Assembly (NCBI GenBank): GCA_049516635.1
Contig: JBEKSX010000082.1
Coordinates: 1-26,963 of the forward strand
DNA from: JBEKSX01 sp049516635
GTDB taxonomy: Bacteria > Bacteroidota > Ignavibacteria > Tepidaquicellales > OLB5
Direction: 5' to 3'
Length of the DNA stretch: 26,963 bases
The translations under genes and the position numbers were made by a program. Under the pieces are notes generated by a model. It saw nothing but the letters and a program-made list of their open reading frames with translations. It ran no database searches and was not told the origin of the DNA. Numbering within the stretch: position 1 is the first letter of the stretch; every line of letters begins with the position of its first letter. Shown here one piece after another: positions 7,362-15,910 of this stretch.

Positions 7362-8030
7362 ATGAGCAATTCAAATAAACCGGTCGAACAAACAGTTTCC
7401 TTCAAGGGAGAAATATACCGGAAACTCATCCACATATTTTCAGCCTCCATACCCATCGGTTACATGTTCCTTTCAAAAGAGATTGTACTGTATGTTACCG
7501 TTCCTATAACATTTCTGATGCTGCTGATAGAAGTATTAAAATATTACAGTGATGTCATATATAACCTGTATAGACATTTATTCGGATTTATTCTGAGAGA
7601 TTACGAGTTCGACAGGTCAAAGATCCGGATTAACGGTGCATCATGGCTCATGCTCGGGGACATTTTATGCATTTTTATTTTTCCTAAGTACATAGCAGTT
7701 GCCGGTATGCTTCTTCTTTCCTTGGGAGATAGTTTTTCTGCCATTATTGGAAGGTTATTCGGACGCAAGCATTATGTACCCAACAGGTCACTTGCCGGTA
7801 CGTTTACATTTTTTATAGTGGGTATTATCATCGTAATAATAACTCCGAAGTACAATCACGATCCTGTGGAGTACATGATAGCTTTCTTTGTTATTTTCGT
7901 TACAACAGTAATAGATTCATTAAACCTTCCTATCAACGATAACTTTGCCATACCGGTTGTATATTCTGCATTGCTTTATATACTTTATCTTATTTTCTTT
8001 CCCGGTATTTTTAATGGTACTTTATTTTAA
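7362..8030 (+). CDS. Dolichol/phytol kinase-like CTP-dependent membrane kinase (SEC59/VTE5-type family)
   Basis: 222 aa with about six membrane segments. Family signatures are EIYRKLIHIFSASIP near residue 17, GDSFSAIIGRLFGRKH at about 122-137, RSLAGTFTFF at about 142-151 and the late DSLNLPINDNFAIPV at about 185-199. In relatives these acidic and basic loops bind CTP and a polyprenol, phytol or diacylglycerol substrate. The exact lipid cannot be told from sequence. The start is kept at ATG 7362 because the conserved Glu/Arg-Lys segment needs it, although no ribosome site is seen and a terminator hairpin ends just upstream. It is 18 bp before ychF. Confidence 0.8.
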   Translation: MSNSNKPVEQTVSFKGEIYRKLIHIFSASIPIGYMFLSKEIVLYVTVPITFLMLLIEVLKYYSDVIYNLYRHLFGFILRDYEFDRSKIRINGASWLMLGDILCIFIFPKYIAVAGMLLLSLGDSFSAIIGRLFGRKHYVPNRSLAGTFTFFIVGIIIVIITPKYNHDPVEYMIAFFVIFVTTVIDSLNLPINDNFAIPVVYSALLYILYLIFFPGIFNGTLF

Positions 8031-8048
8031 TTATTTACAGGTAATTAC

Positions 8049-9161
8049 ATGGGTTTGAATTGCGGCATAGTCGGTATGCCTAATGTTGGAAAATCTACGC
8101 TCTTCAATTGTTTAACCTCTTCACAGCTCGCTGAAGCTGCCAATTATCCCTTTTGTACTATCGAGCCTAATATCGGCGTTGTCACAGTGCCTGATAAAAG
8201 GGTTGACAGTTTGGTAAAGCTCTACAACCCGAAAAAGACCGTGAAAACCGTAATTGAGTTTGTAGACATAGCCGGTATCGTAGCGGGTGCGTCGAAAGGC
8301 GAAGGTCTGGGGAACCAGTTCCTTGCTCACATCAGGCAGGTGGATGCAATAATACATATCGTCAGATGTTTTGAAAATCCCGATGTTGCACACATCACGG
8401 GAAAGATAGATCCTAGATCGGATATAGAGACCATCGAGACAGAGCTTATCCTGAAGGACCTGGAAACTCTGGAAAACAGGATGGAAAAAACCCATAAGCT
8501 CCTGAAAACGAATGATAAACATATCATAGAAGAATATGAGAGCTATACCACTCTTAAAAACCATCTCGGTTCGGGACGCCTTGCAAAATATTTTCTGCAT
8601 GAATATCGAAAGTCACATCTTCCGGATGAAATAAAACATTTCGATGAGCTGAACCTGCTTACGGATAAGCACATTCTATATGTTGCTAATGTAGATGATA
8701 CTCATTTACACGGTAATGAATATTCAAAGATAGTAGACCAGGTTGCTGCAGAGGAAGACGAGGAAGCTATCACTCTTTCAGCGGAAATTGAAGCAGAAAT
8801 AGCTTTATTAGAGCCCGAAGAGAAGAGCGAATTTCTGAAAGAGATGGGAATAGAGGAAGCGGGGCTGGATAAGCTTATTCACACGGCATATCATCTTCTG
8901 GGTCTGATAACATTTTTCACAGTTAGCGAAAAGGAAGTTCACGCATGGACGATACATCGCGGCATGAAGGCACAGCAGGCAGCTGGGGAGATACACACAG
9001 ACTTTGAGCGGGGATTTATAAGGGCAGAAGTTATGTCATATAAAGATCTTATTGAACTTGGTTCAGAAGCGGCTGTACGCGAAAGAGGATTAATGCGTAT
9101 CGAAGGAAAAGATTATGAAGTAAAAGACGGTGATATATTATATTACCGGTTCAATGTATAA
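8049..9161 (+). CDS. ychF: Ribosome-associated P-loop ATPase/GTPase YchF (OLA1 family)
   Basis: 370 aa, close to the E. coli length of 363. P-loop GMPNVGKST is at 9-17, switch and G3 region FVDIAGIVAGASKGEGLGNQFL near 73-94, and the coiled-coil insert is acidic and basic around 130-200. The G4 position reads NVDD rather than the GTPase NKxD, as expected for a family that prefers ATP. The C-terminal TGS domain (LITFFTVSEKEVHAWTI...YKDLIELGSEAAVRERG) is complete. It binds ribosomes and is linked to translation and stress responses. A weak hairpin after the stop (about 9168-9189) lacks a T-run. Confidence 0.97.
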   Translation: MGLNCGIVGMPNVGKSTLFNCLTSSQLAEAANYPFCTIEPNIGVVTVPDKRVDSLVKLYNPKKTVKTVIEFVDIAGIVAGASKGEGLGNQFLAHIRQVDAIIHIVRCFENPDVAHITGKIDPRSDIETIETELILKDLETLENRMEKTHKLLKTNDKHIIEEYESYTTLKNHLGSGRLAKYFLHEYRKSHLPDEIKHFDELNLLTDKHILYVANVDDTHLHGNEYSKIVDQVAAEEDEEAITLSAEIEAEIALLEPEEKSEFLKEMGIEEAGLDKLIHTAYHLLGLITFFTVSEKEVHAWTIHRGMKAQQAAGEIHTDFERGFIRAEVMSYKDLIELGSEAAVRERGLMRIEGKDYEVKDGDILYYRFNV

Positions 9162-9211
9162 ATTTTTCGCGGTGATCCTGTCACTGCATTAATCAATAAA
9201 GGGGTAAAATC

Positions 9212-9916
9212 ATGAAGATAAAAACTACTTCGCTCGTTATTACATTGTTATTACTCTTATCCGTGATGACTGTTCGTTCACAGGATAAACCACCGGTGAT
9301 CGAAGTGTCCGGAAGTGCTGTTATAAAGGTAGAACCTGATATCATGAATTGGACGCTATCGGTAGTTGTCGAAATGGATGATGTCCACGATGCTAAAAAA
9401 AGCTATGACAGGTCACTGGAAGCGGTATTATCGGTCCTTAAAGAGAACGGCGTGTTATCGGACAAAATACAGACTTCGGGGATAAGGATATCAAAAAATA
9501 CTTCAACGTATAATTCACAGCAAAAGAAATTTACTGTATCAGGATCTGTATGGTTTAATACCTCGGATATCTTATTATATGATAAAATTTCTGAACAGCT
9601 GGTTGCTATTGATAATATTTTTATTAATGATATCAACCTTGAATATTCTAAGGCGGCTGACGTGAGAGTAAATGCCAGAACGGATGCTCTGAATGCAGCA
9701 AAGAAGAAGGCGCAGGAAATGGCTGACGTATTTGGCCAGACAATCGGTAAACCTTTGCAAATACAGGAAGATACATATACTAATTACCCGAATCCTTTTA
9801 ATGTGAGTTCAGATTTAGGTACGGGTGATTATCAAAATCAAAGTTCATTATTCAGCAAAGGTACTATAAATGTTACAGCTAAAGTTAAAGTGATTTTTGA
9901 ACTGTTGAGTAAGTGA
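9212..9916 (+). CDS. Exported SIMPL-domain (DUF541, YggE-like) protein
   Basis: 234 aa with a signal peptide (about 1-23, cut near VRSQ). The mature protein opens PPVIEVSGSAVIKVEPD, the hallmark of the SIMPL family, and has the DALNAAKKKAQEMADVFG helix typical of the C-terminal half. Family members are periplasmic or envelope proteins; E. coli YggE is tied to oxidative-stress defence and others form ring-like oligomers. The biochemical role here is unknown. A clear ribosome site (aaagggg) precedes the ATG. It contains NYPNPFN by chance near residue 191; this is not a T9SS sorting domain. Confidence 0.88.
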   Translation: MKIKTTSLVITLLLLLSVMTVRSQDKPPVIEVSGSAVIKVEPDIMNWTLSVVVEMDDVHDAKKSYDRSLEAVLSVLKENGVLSDKIQTSGIRISKNTSTYNSQQKKFTVSGSVWFNTSDILLYDKISEQLVAIDNIFINDINLEYSKAADVRVNARTDALNAAKKKAQEMADVFGQTIGKPLQIQEDTYTNYPNPFNVSSDLGTGDYQNQSSLFSKGTINVTAKVKVIFELLSK

Positions 9917-10000
9917 TTAATTCTCAGGAAACTTCCACCGAATTACATTGATTATATTTCATAAAATTAGCTATCATAATGGAACTAAAATTAGCTTAAA

Positions 10001-11287
10001 ATGAAAACTTTCATTTTTATTCTGCTTTTGCCGGTAGTTTCCTCAGGGTGCTTATATGCACAGGAGCAGCGTCCCGGGAGATCGGATATAGATATGTTCA
10101 GCTTTGATGCTTTGAATTTTTATTCACCCGACAGCACCAGGTCAAGGCTTGATATCTATATCGAGGTGCCTCTCAACAAGATAGAGTTTACGAGGTCCAG
10201 AGAAGAGGGTGTAGGATTCAGTTCAAAATTAGAACTTTCCATAGATATCACCGATAGAACTAATAAAACTGCATTCAGCAAAGTATACAAGGAAGAAATT
10301 ACAACCGAAAAAACGGACATGGAATATCTTTCGCAGAATTCCAAAATAATTATCAAGAATATCTTTCTTAATCCGGGGGATTATAAATTAAAGGTGACAA
10401 TTTACGAACCTGCTACAAAAAAAACCGCTACTGCTGTAAAGGATGTAGTTATCAAGGATTTTTTGGGAGCACCTATCACGTTAAGTGACCTTATGATAGT
10501 CTCCAAGCTGACCAATGAAAACGGAAGGAAGCTGATAACACCCGATGTAACCAGAAACGTAAGCATTATTGATACTTTCTATGTTTTTTTCTTTGTTTAT
10601 AAGAACAGCGAACAGTCACAAATAAACGTCACCTGCAATATCCTGGATTCCAAAAAAACTGAAGTGTTTTCAACTTCTGAAAATTTGGGCATAAACCAGC
10701 CCGTAGACCTGCAGAACCAGATGCTTATCCCGGTACCCGTAGATAAACTGTCTTATGATAATTATATGATTGACGTGACTGCTACTTCATTACAGAATAA
10801 AGCTTCGATCAGTTCCGGTTTTTCAAACTTGATCGTTGATCTTCCCGTTAACCTGATGAAGATAGATGATCTTATCGACCAGCTTCAATATATAGCCACC
10901 GAGGATGAAATGTCATATATGCGCGACGGTAAGACCGACGCTGAAAAGAGAAAAAGGTTTATGGATTTCTGGAAAGCAAAGGATCCAACACCCAAGACCA
11001 GAAAAAATGAAGTTATGATGGAATATTACAAACGCCTCAACTATGCAGAAAAGCATTTTACCACGGTGTTTACCAAGGGATGGAAATCCGATATGGGAAT
11101 GGTTCATATTATTTTCGGAAGACCTGATAACATCGAAAGGCATCCTTACGAAATGGATACCAGGCCGTACGAGATATGGGATTATTATGATCTGAACAGG
11201 CAGTTCGTTTTTATCGATTATACAGGTGCCGGTGATTACAGGCTTGTTACACCTATATACGAAAGGTTCAGGTTTCAACCCAACTGA
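10001..11287 (+). CDS. GWxTD-domain protein, exported
   Basis: 428 aa. The N-terminus MKTFIFILLLPVVSSGCLYAQ is a signal peptide, possibly a lipoprotein with Cys17. Residues about 30-290 look beta-rich with extended repeats. The C-terminal 150 residues match the GWxTD family layout: EMSYMRDGKTDAEKRKRFMDFW, then EYYKRLNYAEKHFTTVFTKGWKSDMGMVHIIFGRPD and YEIWDYYDLNRQFVFIDYTGAGDYRLV. The signature itself reads GWKSD, with Ser in place of Thr. The domain occurs in Ignavibacteriota, Gemmatimonadota and relatives and has no assigned function. It follows the SIMPL gene by 84 bp on the same strand. Confidence 0.85.
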   Translation: MKTFIFILLLPVVSSGCLYAQEQRPGRSDIDMFSFDALNFYSPDSTRSRLDIYIEVPLNKIEFTRSREEGVGFSSKLELSIDITDRTNKTAFSKVYKEEITTEKTDMEYLSQNSKIIIKNIFLNPGDYKLKVTIYEPATKKTATAVKDVVIKDFLGAPITLSDLMIVSKLTNENGRKLITPDVTRNVSIIDTFYVFFFVYKNSEQSQINVTCNILDSKKTEVFSTSENLGINQPVDLQNQMLIPVPVDKLSYDNYMIDVTATSLQNKASISSGFSNLIVDLPVNLMKIDDLIDQLQYIATEDEMSYMRDGKTDAEKRKRFMDFWKAKDPTPKTRKNEVMMEYYKRLNYAEKHFTTVFTKGWKSDMGMVHIIFGRPDNIERHPYEMDTRPYEIWDYYDLNRQFVFIDYTGAGDYRLVTPIYERFRFQPN

Positions 11288-11335
11288 TCACTTGAATTAT
11301 ACACAGATACTAATATAATATAATAAAACCCGGAT

Positions 11336-11920
11336 ATGCGTTTCGAGACTTTCCTTCTATCATTTATACCTCTTTTCGTGGCGTTCGATGCTATAGGGAT
11401 AGTACCCCTGTATCTGGGGCTCACCGAGAGCATAGATAACAGAGCTAAAAAGAAGCTCATTCTTAATGCGAGCCTGGCTGCTTTTATTATATGCATAGCT
11501 TTTTTCTTAGTAGGAGATGCGATATTAAAATTTATGGGCATCACGGTCAACGATTTCCGTATCGCGGGCGGGATCATTTTATTGGTAATTTCCATTAATG
11601 ACCTGCTTTCATATACGTCGAGAGTTAAGGATATCAAGACAGAAGACATAAGTATTGTACCCATTGGAATTCCCCTTATTGCCGGTCCGGCGGCATTGAC
11701 TACGATTCTGATCAGCAATAATGAATACGGTTATCTCTACACCATTCTCTCGCTGGTGCTGAATATGATTATCGTCTATCTTGCACTTCTGAATGCAGAG
11801 TTCATAAAGAAATTATTGAGGGAATCCGGCTCCAAAGCATTTGCGAAAATTGCATCACTTTTCCTGGCTGCCATCGCCGTAATGATGATAAGGGTAGGAA
11901 TTTTTAATTCGTTAAAATAA
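11336..11920 (+). CDS. MarC-family integral membrane protein
   Basis: 194 aa with six predicted membrane segments. FLLSFIPLFVAFDAIGIVPLYLGLT at the N-terminus, FRIAGGIILLVISINDLL in the middle and IVPIGIPLIAGPAALTTILI near 115-134 are typical of MarC/YchE/YhgN proteins. Once linked to multiple antibiotic resistance, the family has no proven transport substrate. It starts 48 bp after the GWxTD gene on the same strand and meets the next gene tail to tail with one base between stops. Confidence 0.9.
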   Translation: MRFETFLLSFIPLFVAFDAIGIVPLYLGLTESIDNRAKKKLILNASLAAFIICIAFFLVGDAILKFMGITVNDFRIAGGIILLVISINDLLSYTSRVKDIKTEDISIVPIGIPLIAGPAALTTILISNNEYGYLYTILSLVLNMIIVYLALLNAEFIKKLLRESGSKAFAKIASLFLAAIAVMMIRVGIFNSLK

Positions 11921-11921
11921 G

Positions 11922-12371
11922 CTAATAAGGTTTCGTATTCTTCATTTCGCCTGTTATCACATCCAGTATATTTTTTACTGAAGCTGCATCTTTTATCTTT
12001 ATGTCCCCGTCCGCATCTTCAGTTACGATCTTAAAATCTTTTACTCCCTGTACGACCAGCAGGGCATTATTAGGATCGGTATCATCTCTCTTAACGCTGT
12101 AAAATCTTTGCGCGCTGCGGAACGATTTTATCTGGTCGATCTCATTCTCCAGAGCACCCTTACCCGAACGGCGCTGCTTTTCACCTAGATCGTTGTAATA
12201 TGCCTGTGCGTCCTTACCAAGCAGTCCCCAAGCTTTGTTCATATCGTGCTGTTCCACAGCTACAATGAAAGCGGTCACGCACCCCTTAGGAGTATCCGAT
12301 ATTTTTTTACCGCATGATTGAAGCATAAGGAGTGATACGGTTAATATTAGAAGACGATAGATTATTTTCAC
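11922..12371 (-). CDS. Small lipoprotein, DUF4878/NTF2-like
   Basis: 149 aa. Signal peptide with lipobox LQSC (Cys20), so it is an envelope lipoprotein. The mature part TPKGCVTAFIVAVEQHDMNKAWGLLGKDAQAYY is the opening helix pair seen in DUF4878 and NTF2-like lipoproteins, followed by beta-strands (RFYSVKR, ALLVVQG, DFKIVTEDADGDIKI). These proteins have no known enzyme activity. It is convergent with the MarC gene and divergent from the next gene across about 100 bp that must hold promoters for both. Confidence 0.75.
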   Translation of the reverse strand: MKIIYRLLILTVSLLMLQSCGKKISDTPKGCVTAFIVAVEQHDMNKAWGLLGKDAQAYYNDLGEKQRRSGKGALENEIDQIKSFRSAQRFYSVKRDDTDPNNALLVVQGVKDFKIVTEDADGDIKIKDAASVKNILDVITGEMKNTKPY

Positions 12372-12475
12372 TTTAATGTAAGTTATATTTCTGTAAATTT
12401 ACAAAGATTTTATGCTAATAAAATACGCAAAATATTAAGTGCAATTAACACGGATAACAAAGTTGTAATCAATTG

Positions 12476-14494
12476 ATGAAAAAGAGATCATCTCAAAAAA
12501 TATCAAAAACTGCGAACAGCTTACTCAAGTACTATGTACTTCTTGCAGCGGTAGCTTTTGCAGTTTACGCAAATTCACTCTCTAATGACTTTGTTTTTGA
12601 TGACGAATCGGTAGTCCTTAGTGACCCGACCATAAAAACACTGTCTAGTATACCAAAATATATAACTGCGGAAGCCGGGTTTCATAAGGTCATCGGAAGA
12701 TATTACAGGCCCGTGATATCGTCTTCTTATGCTCTCGATTATGCTGTCTGGAAATTTGATCCGCTCGGGTATCACCTCACGAACATAATAATTCATATTA
12801 TTAATACATTGCTTTTATTCAAGCTACTGATGCTCATATTCGGCTTAGAAGAAAAAAATATGCACCGGCTCTATGCAATACTGCTCGGTTCAGTCCTGTT
12901 CGCTGTCCATCCTATTCATACAGAAGCAGTTACCTGGATAAGCGGCAGGACCGACAGCCTGTCATTTACATTCTTTGCGGCTTCTTTTGTTTTTTATATA
13001 TTGTATATCTCCGCTAAAAATAAAAAATACCTGTGGCTTTTAGTATTGTTTTATATTCTCGCTTTACTTGCCAAAGAGATGGCAATTACACTGCCTGCCG
13101 TGATAATCCTTTATGATGTAATTGTAAAAAGATATTCCATATCAGAATTGAAGAAAAAGCTCAATGTATATATTATTCTCGTCATTATATCCATTTTATA
13201 TTTGTTCATAAGATGGCTGATATTGAAAGATGTTCCGGAACGTGTGACTTATTATTATTTCTACGGAAAAGATGCTTACACGACTTTTTTGACGATGCTC
13301 CAGACGGTCCCGTTGTATTTGCGGCTGCTCATTGTACCCGTGGGTCTGCTTTATCATTACAGCGGTTATTTTCCCTATGTGAGCTCAATGGGTGACCTGG
13401 ATATAATATTTGCTGTTCTTGTGATCGTTGCCATATTGGCAATAGCTCTCTATTACATAAAAAGGTTACCTTTGATCACTTATAGTATCCTGTTCTTTTT
13501 TGTTACCATTCTGCCTGTCATGAACATAGTGCCGACCATGAATTTTATGGCGGAAAGATTTTTATACATACCCTCTGTTATAGTCAGTATAGTACTTACA
13601 GCTTTCTTTATAAAGTACCGATCGGAAAAAAACTCAATTGCATTCTATAGTGTGTTCGCTGCGATCATTATAGCTTTCGGAATTTTAACAGTTCTTAGAA
13701 ACAGAGACTGGAAAGATGATAATACACTTTTTCTCAGCGCGGAGGGCAGACCCGGAACAGTCGTGGACGTGAACATCGGTAATATTTACGCCAATAATCG
13801 GGAATATGATAAAGCCGAAGTATATTACAGAAAAGCCATCGACCTAAGAGACGAATCGTTGCTCGCGTGGGCTAATCTTGGAAAAATATTTCTCGTAAAA
13901 GGAAATTTTGATTCAGCTTATTACTGTATTTACAAGGCTCATCTGCTAGATACACTCTCACCTGAACCCATGTTTGCCATGGCTCAGCTGTATATGAATT
14001 TCAATAAAATCCCCGAAGCGGCTGAGTGGCTGGAGAAAATACAAAGGGTTACACCGAACTACATGAATTCCGCATCTACGCTGGCTGAGCTTAGGATGAA
14101 GATGATGCCGGCGCCTGATTCGACGAAGAAACCCGTACAGGTGGACCGAATTGCCTTTCTCGAACAGAAATCTTTCAACGATTACCATGACAGAAAATAT
14201 TCTGACGCAATTGCAGAACTGAACGAGCTTGTCAGAATAAACCCGGTGATTAAATACAGTTATTATAATAATCTCGGAATGTGTTATATGGAAATGAACA
14301 AACTTCAGGACGCTGTAAAATATTTCGAGCTTGCTGTGGAATCAAAAACTGATTTTTCTACAGGTTACAATAATCTCGGTTCCGCTTACGAGAAAATGGG
14401 GGAAGTACAGAAAGCAAAAGAGAATTACGAAAAAGCTATTACCTCCGACCCGAACAACAAGGACGCACAGAACAGCCTCAACAGGCTGAAATAA
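12476..14494 (+). CDS. GT-C/TMTC-like polytopic membrane protein with C-terminal TPR repeats
   Basis: 672 aa from ATG 12476; a TTG codon directly before it is not needed. The N-terminal two-thirds (to about 425) has around 11 membrane helices. The first loop carries FVFDDESVVLSDP (Asp-Asp at about 42-43), then RYYRPVISSSYALDYAVW, HPIHTEAVTWISGRTDSLS and LALLAKEMAITLPAVI. These are the pattern of TMTC/DUF1736 proteins, whose eukaryotic members are O-mannosyltransferases using dolichol-phosphate-mannose; the DD loop is the probable catalytic site. About 430-672 is a run of TPR units (for example YYNNLGMCYMEMNKLQDAVKYFELA, then GYNNLGSAYEKMGEVQKAKENYEKA). A role in glycosylating exported proteins is inference. 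The dolichol-kinase-like gene lies 4.4 kb upstream but not in the same unit. Confidence 0.85.
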   Translation: MKKRSSQKISKTANSLLKYYVLLAAVAFAVYANSLSNDFVFDDESVVLSDPTIKTLSSIPKYITAEAGFHKVIGRYYRPVISSSYALDYAVWKFDPLGYHLTNIIIHIINTLLLFKLLMLIFGLEEKNMHRLYAILLGSVLFAVHPIHTEAVTWISGRTDSLSFTFFAASFVFYILYISAKNKKYLWLLVLFYILALLAKEMAITLPAVIILYDVIVKRYSISELKKKLNVYIILVIISILYLFIRWLILKDVPERVTYYYFYGKDAYTTFLTMLQTVPLYLRLLIVPVGLLYHYSGYFPYVSSMGDLDIIFAVLVIVAILAIALYYIKRLPLITYSILFFFVTILPVMNIVPTMNFMAERFLYIPSVIVSIVLTAFFIKYRSEKNSIAFYSVFAAIIIAFGILTVLRNRDWKDDNTLFLSAEGRPGTVVDVNIGNIYANNREYDKAEVYYRKAIDLRDESLLAWANLGKIFLVKGNFDSAYYCIYKAHLLDTLSPEPMFAMAQLYMNFNKIPEAAEWLEKIQRVTPNYMNSASTLAELRMKMMPAPDSTKKPVQVDRIAFLEQKSFNDYHDRKYSDAIAELNELVRINPVIKYSYYNNLGMCYMEMNKLQDAVKYFELAVESKTDFSTGYNNLGSAYEKMGEVQKAKENYEKAITSDPNNKDAQNSLNRLK

Positions 14495-14531
14495 AATTCA
14501 TATTATCCGGCGCTCATCCCTTTTGTTTTGT

Positions 14532-15011
14532 TCACGACTGCTCGTTCCACGCCTTGAAATTTTTCTTCATTTGTTTGATATGAACGTCCACGTGTTTGCT
14601 CATGTCCGGCACATATTCTTTTAACGTGACCATACCATGTTCGGGATGTATCATGTGCCTGTTCCACGCTTCCTCATTAAGATCCAGGAAGAGAGCAGTA
14701 TTGATAAGACGAATGTTCTTGAACAGCTCCAGGTTCGAATCAATACTGCGTGATTCATACAATAAATTATTTGCCCATAAGTTCTGGTCGTAGGGAGTGA
14801 CCGCAGAACCGCTTTCGGCAATTATTTTCCGGCACCTCACAAATGCATTGGCCTCGCAGTCGGTGAGATGTGCTACAATTTCCCTGATGCTCCACTTACC
14901 GGGTGCAGGTTTGAAATCCCAGACTTCCGCGGGAATTTCTCTAATAGCATCTTGCAGGTCATCGTATCCCTGATTGTATTTCGAAATTATTTCTTTTATT
15001 TCTTTTCTCAT
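14532..15011 (-). CDS. DinB-superfamily putative metal-dependent protein
   Basis: 159 aa, a four-helix-bundle family. WDFKPAPGKWSIREIVAHLTDCE near 31-53 is the classic DinB/DUF1569 helix, with His48. SKHVDVHIKQM near the C-terminus supplies His140 and His144. The three His form the usual metal site, commonly Zn or Ni. Relatives include thiol-S-transferases and many proteins without known substrate. It follows the lipoprotein gene by 21 bp on the same strand and meets the TPR membrane gene tail to tail. Confidence 0.88.
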   Translation of the reverse strand: MRKEIKEIISKYNQGYDDLQDAIREIPAEVWDFKPAPGKWSIREIVAHLTDCEANAFVRCRKIIAESGSAVTPYDQNLWANNLLYESRSIDSNLELFKNIRLINTALFLDLNEEAWNRHMIHPEHGMVTLKEYVPDMSKHVDVHIKQMKKNFKAWNEQS

Positions 15012-15032
15012 GGTTGATTATATTAATTATTA

Positions 15033-15410
15033 TTAATACTTGCCTAGAAGCTGAAGAAAGATCACCTGAACTTCGGGCTCTTTTACATCATGGTAGACAT
15101 CATCTCCGAGTGTCAATCCGTCTTTTTTCGGGGCAAAATGGTGGGATAACACTTGAGGCAGGTCCCATTGTCCGTCCTTGCCTGTATAGTCTTTATACCT
15201 TCTGGTTTTCAGCTCATCTTCTGAATATATAAAGCAGTCTTTCATTGCCTGGAAAACATTATCTCTTTGCACCTTGCTGTCGAAGTGCAGTTCCGAATTC
15301 TGCAAATAGATCAAAACCTTGTTCTCTTTTTTTTGGCATCCCGTAAACCCGATGAAGAAGAGAAACATTACCGTGATCAATGCTGTATATGACTTGATGT
15401 ATGATTTCAT
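15033..15410 (-). CDS. Unknown lipoprotein
   Basis: 125 aa from ATG 15410 (MKSYIKSYTALITVMFLFFIGFTGCQKK), which gives a proper lipoprotein signal with Cys25. An upstream in-frame ATG at 15458 would add 16 residues, but those codons lie in a palindromic repeat (15430-15446) and would bury the signal, so it is rejected. The mature part (about 100 aa) has QAMKDCFIYSEDELKTRRYKDYTGKDGQWDLP and is not recognised. It lies 21 bp upstream of the DinB gene, so the two may be co-transcribed. Confidence 0.65.
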   Translation of the reverse strand: MKSYIKSYTALITVMFLFFIGFTGCQKKENKVLIYLQNSELHFDSKVQRDNVFQAMKDCFIYSEDELKTRRYKDYTGKDGQWDLPQVLSHHFAPKKDGLTLGDDVYHDVKEPEVQVIFLQLLGKY

Positions 15411-15429
15411 ATTTATTTCTTTATTTTCT

Positions 15430-15446
15430 CCGAAGGAGTCCTTCGG
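15430..15446. repeat. Palindrome ccgaagga-g-tccttcgg
   Basis: Perfect 8-bp arms around one base. It is related to the TCCRAAGGACTCC motif at 21288-21308 and, inverted, at 20561-20582. Confidence 0.55.
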
Positions 15447-15519
15447 ACACTCTTTCAATATATCTTAATAGATTTAAAGTTTAAATGATTATTTCGGGAA
15501 TTAAGCATTTTTATTACGG

Positions 15520-15539
15520 ATACCCGCTTTTGCGGGTAT
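15520..15539 (-). terminator. Hairpin after the PAS gene, possible weak terminator
   Basis: Arms atacccgc (15520-15527) / gcgggtat (15532-15539) around a four-base tttt loop. It lies 17 bp past the PAS stop codon on the minus strand. No strong T-run follows on that strand, so termination is uncertain; it may simply be another palindromic repeat. Confidence 0.4.
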
Positions 15540-15556
15540 AACCGTGTAATCTAATT

Positions 15557-15895
15557 TCACTCCCTAATAAAATGCGGCATATCGAACGGTATCTCGAGAG
15601 ATAATTCTATTATACCTTTATACTCTCCGTTTTCATACCAGGGTGACTGATATATTAATTTTTTCTTTCCGTTCTTTTCGATGGTGTAAGCATTGATCTT
15701 TCTGCTGTCCATCAGTTCTTTCAGCTTGGATTTAGCCGGTTCGGGATGGCATTCAAACAAATTTTTTCCCATCAATCCATACCCGCCGTCTGCTTCGAAT
15801 GTCTTCGCTGACTTCTCGTTCATCTCGAGAATAATGCCTTCTTTATCACATACAGTGATTGCTCCGTTAAATTCTTTGAACCAGTTATTTTGCAT
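15557..15895 (-). CDS. Single PAS-domain protein
   Basis: 112 aa, nearly all one PAS fold: NWFKEFNGAITVCDKEGIILEMNEKSAKTFEADGGYGLMGKNLFECHPEPAKSKL, then NAYTIEKNGKKKLIYQSPWYENGEYKGIIELSLEIPFDMPHFIRE. There is no kinase, cyclase or DNA-binding partner domain, so it probably senses a small ligand or acts through protein contact. Stand-alone PAS proteins of this type are common in anaerobes and Bacteroidota. It starts 15 bp after the stop of the broken methyltransferase and is probably co-transcribed with it. Confidence 0.85.
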   Translation of the reverse strand: MQNNWFKEFNGAITVCDKEGIILEMNEKSAKTFEADGGYGLMGKNLFECHPEPAKSKLKELMDSRKINAYTIEKNGKKKLIYQSPWYENGEYKGIIELSLEIPFDMPHFIRE

Positions 15896-15910
15896 ATAGG
15901 TTTTAGTGTA

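Noticed and set aside
9782..9802. NYPNPFN in the SIMPL-domain protein, as in T9SS sorting domains
   Set aside because: It lies only about 40 residues from the C-terminus and is followed by unrelated sequence, not the FDLLG...GVYFY beta-fold; chance match.
9962..9996. Direct repeat taaaattagct (9962 and 9986) before the GWxTD gene as an operator
   Set aside because: Only two short AT-rich copies; too weak to call a binding site.
15411..15458. N-terminal extension of the lipoprotein gene from ATG 15458
   Set aside because: Those codons derive from a palindromic repeat and would place the lipoprotein signal internally.
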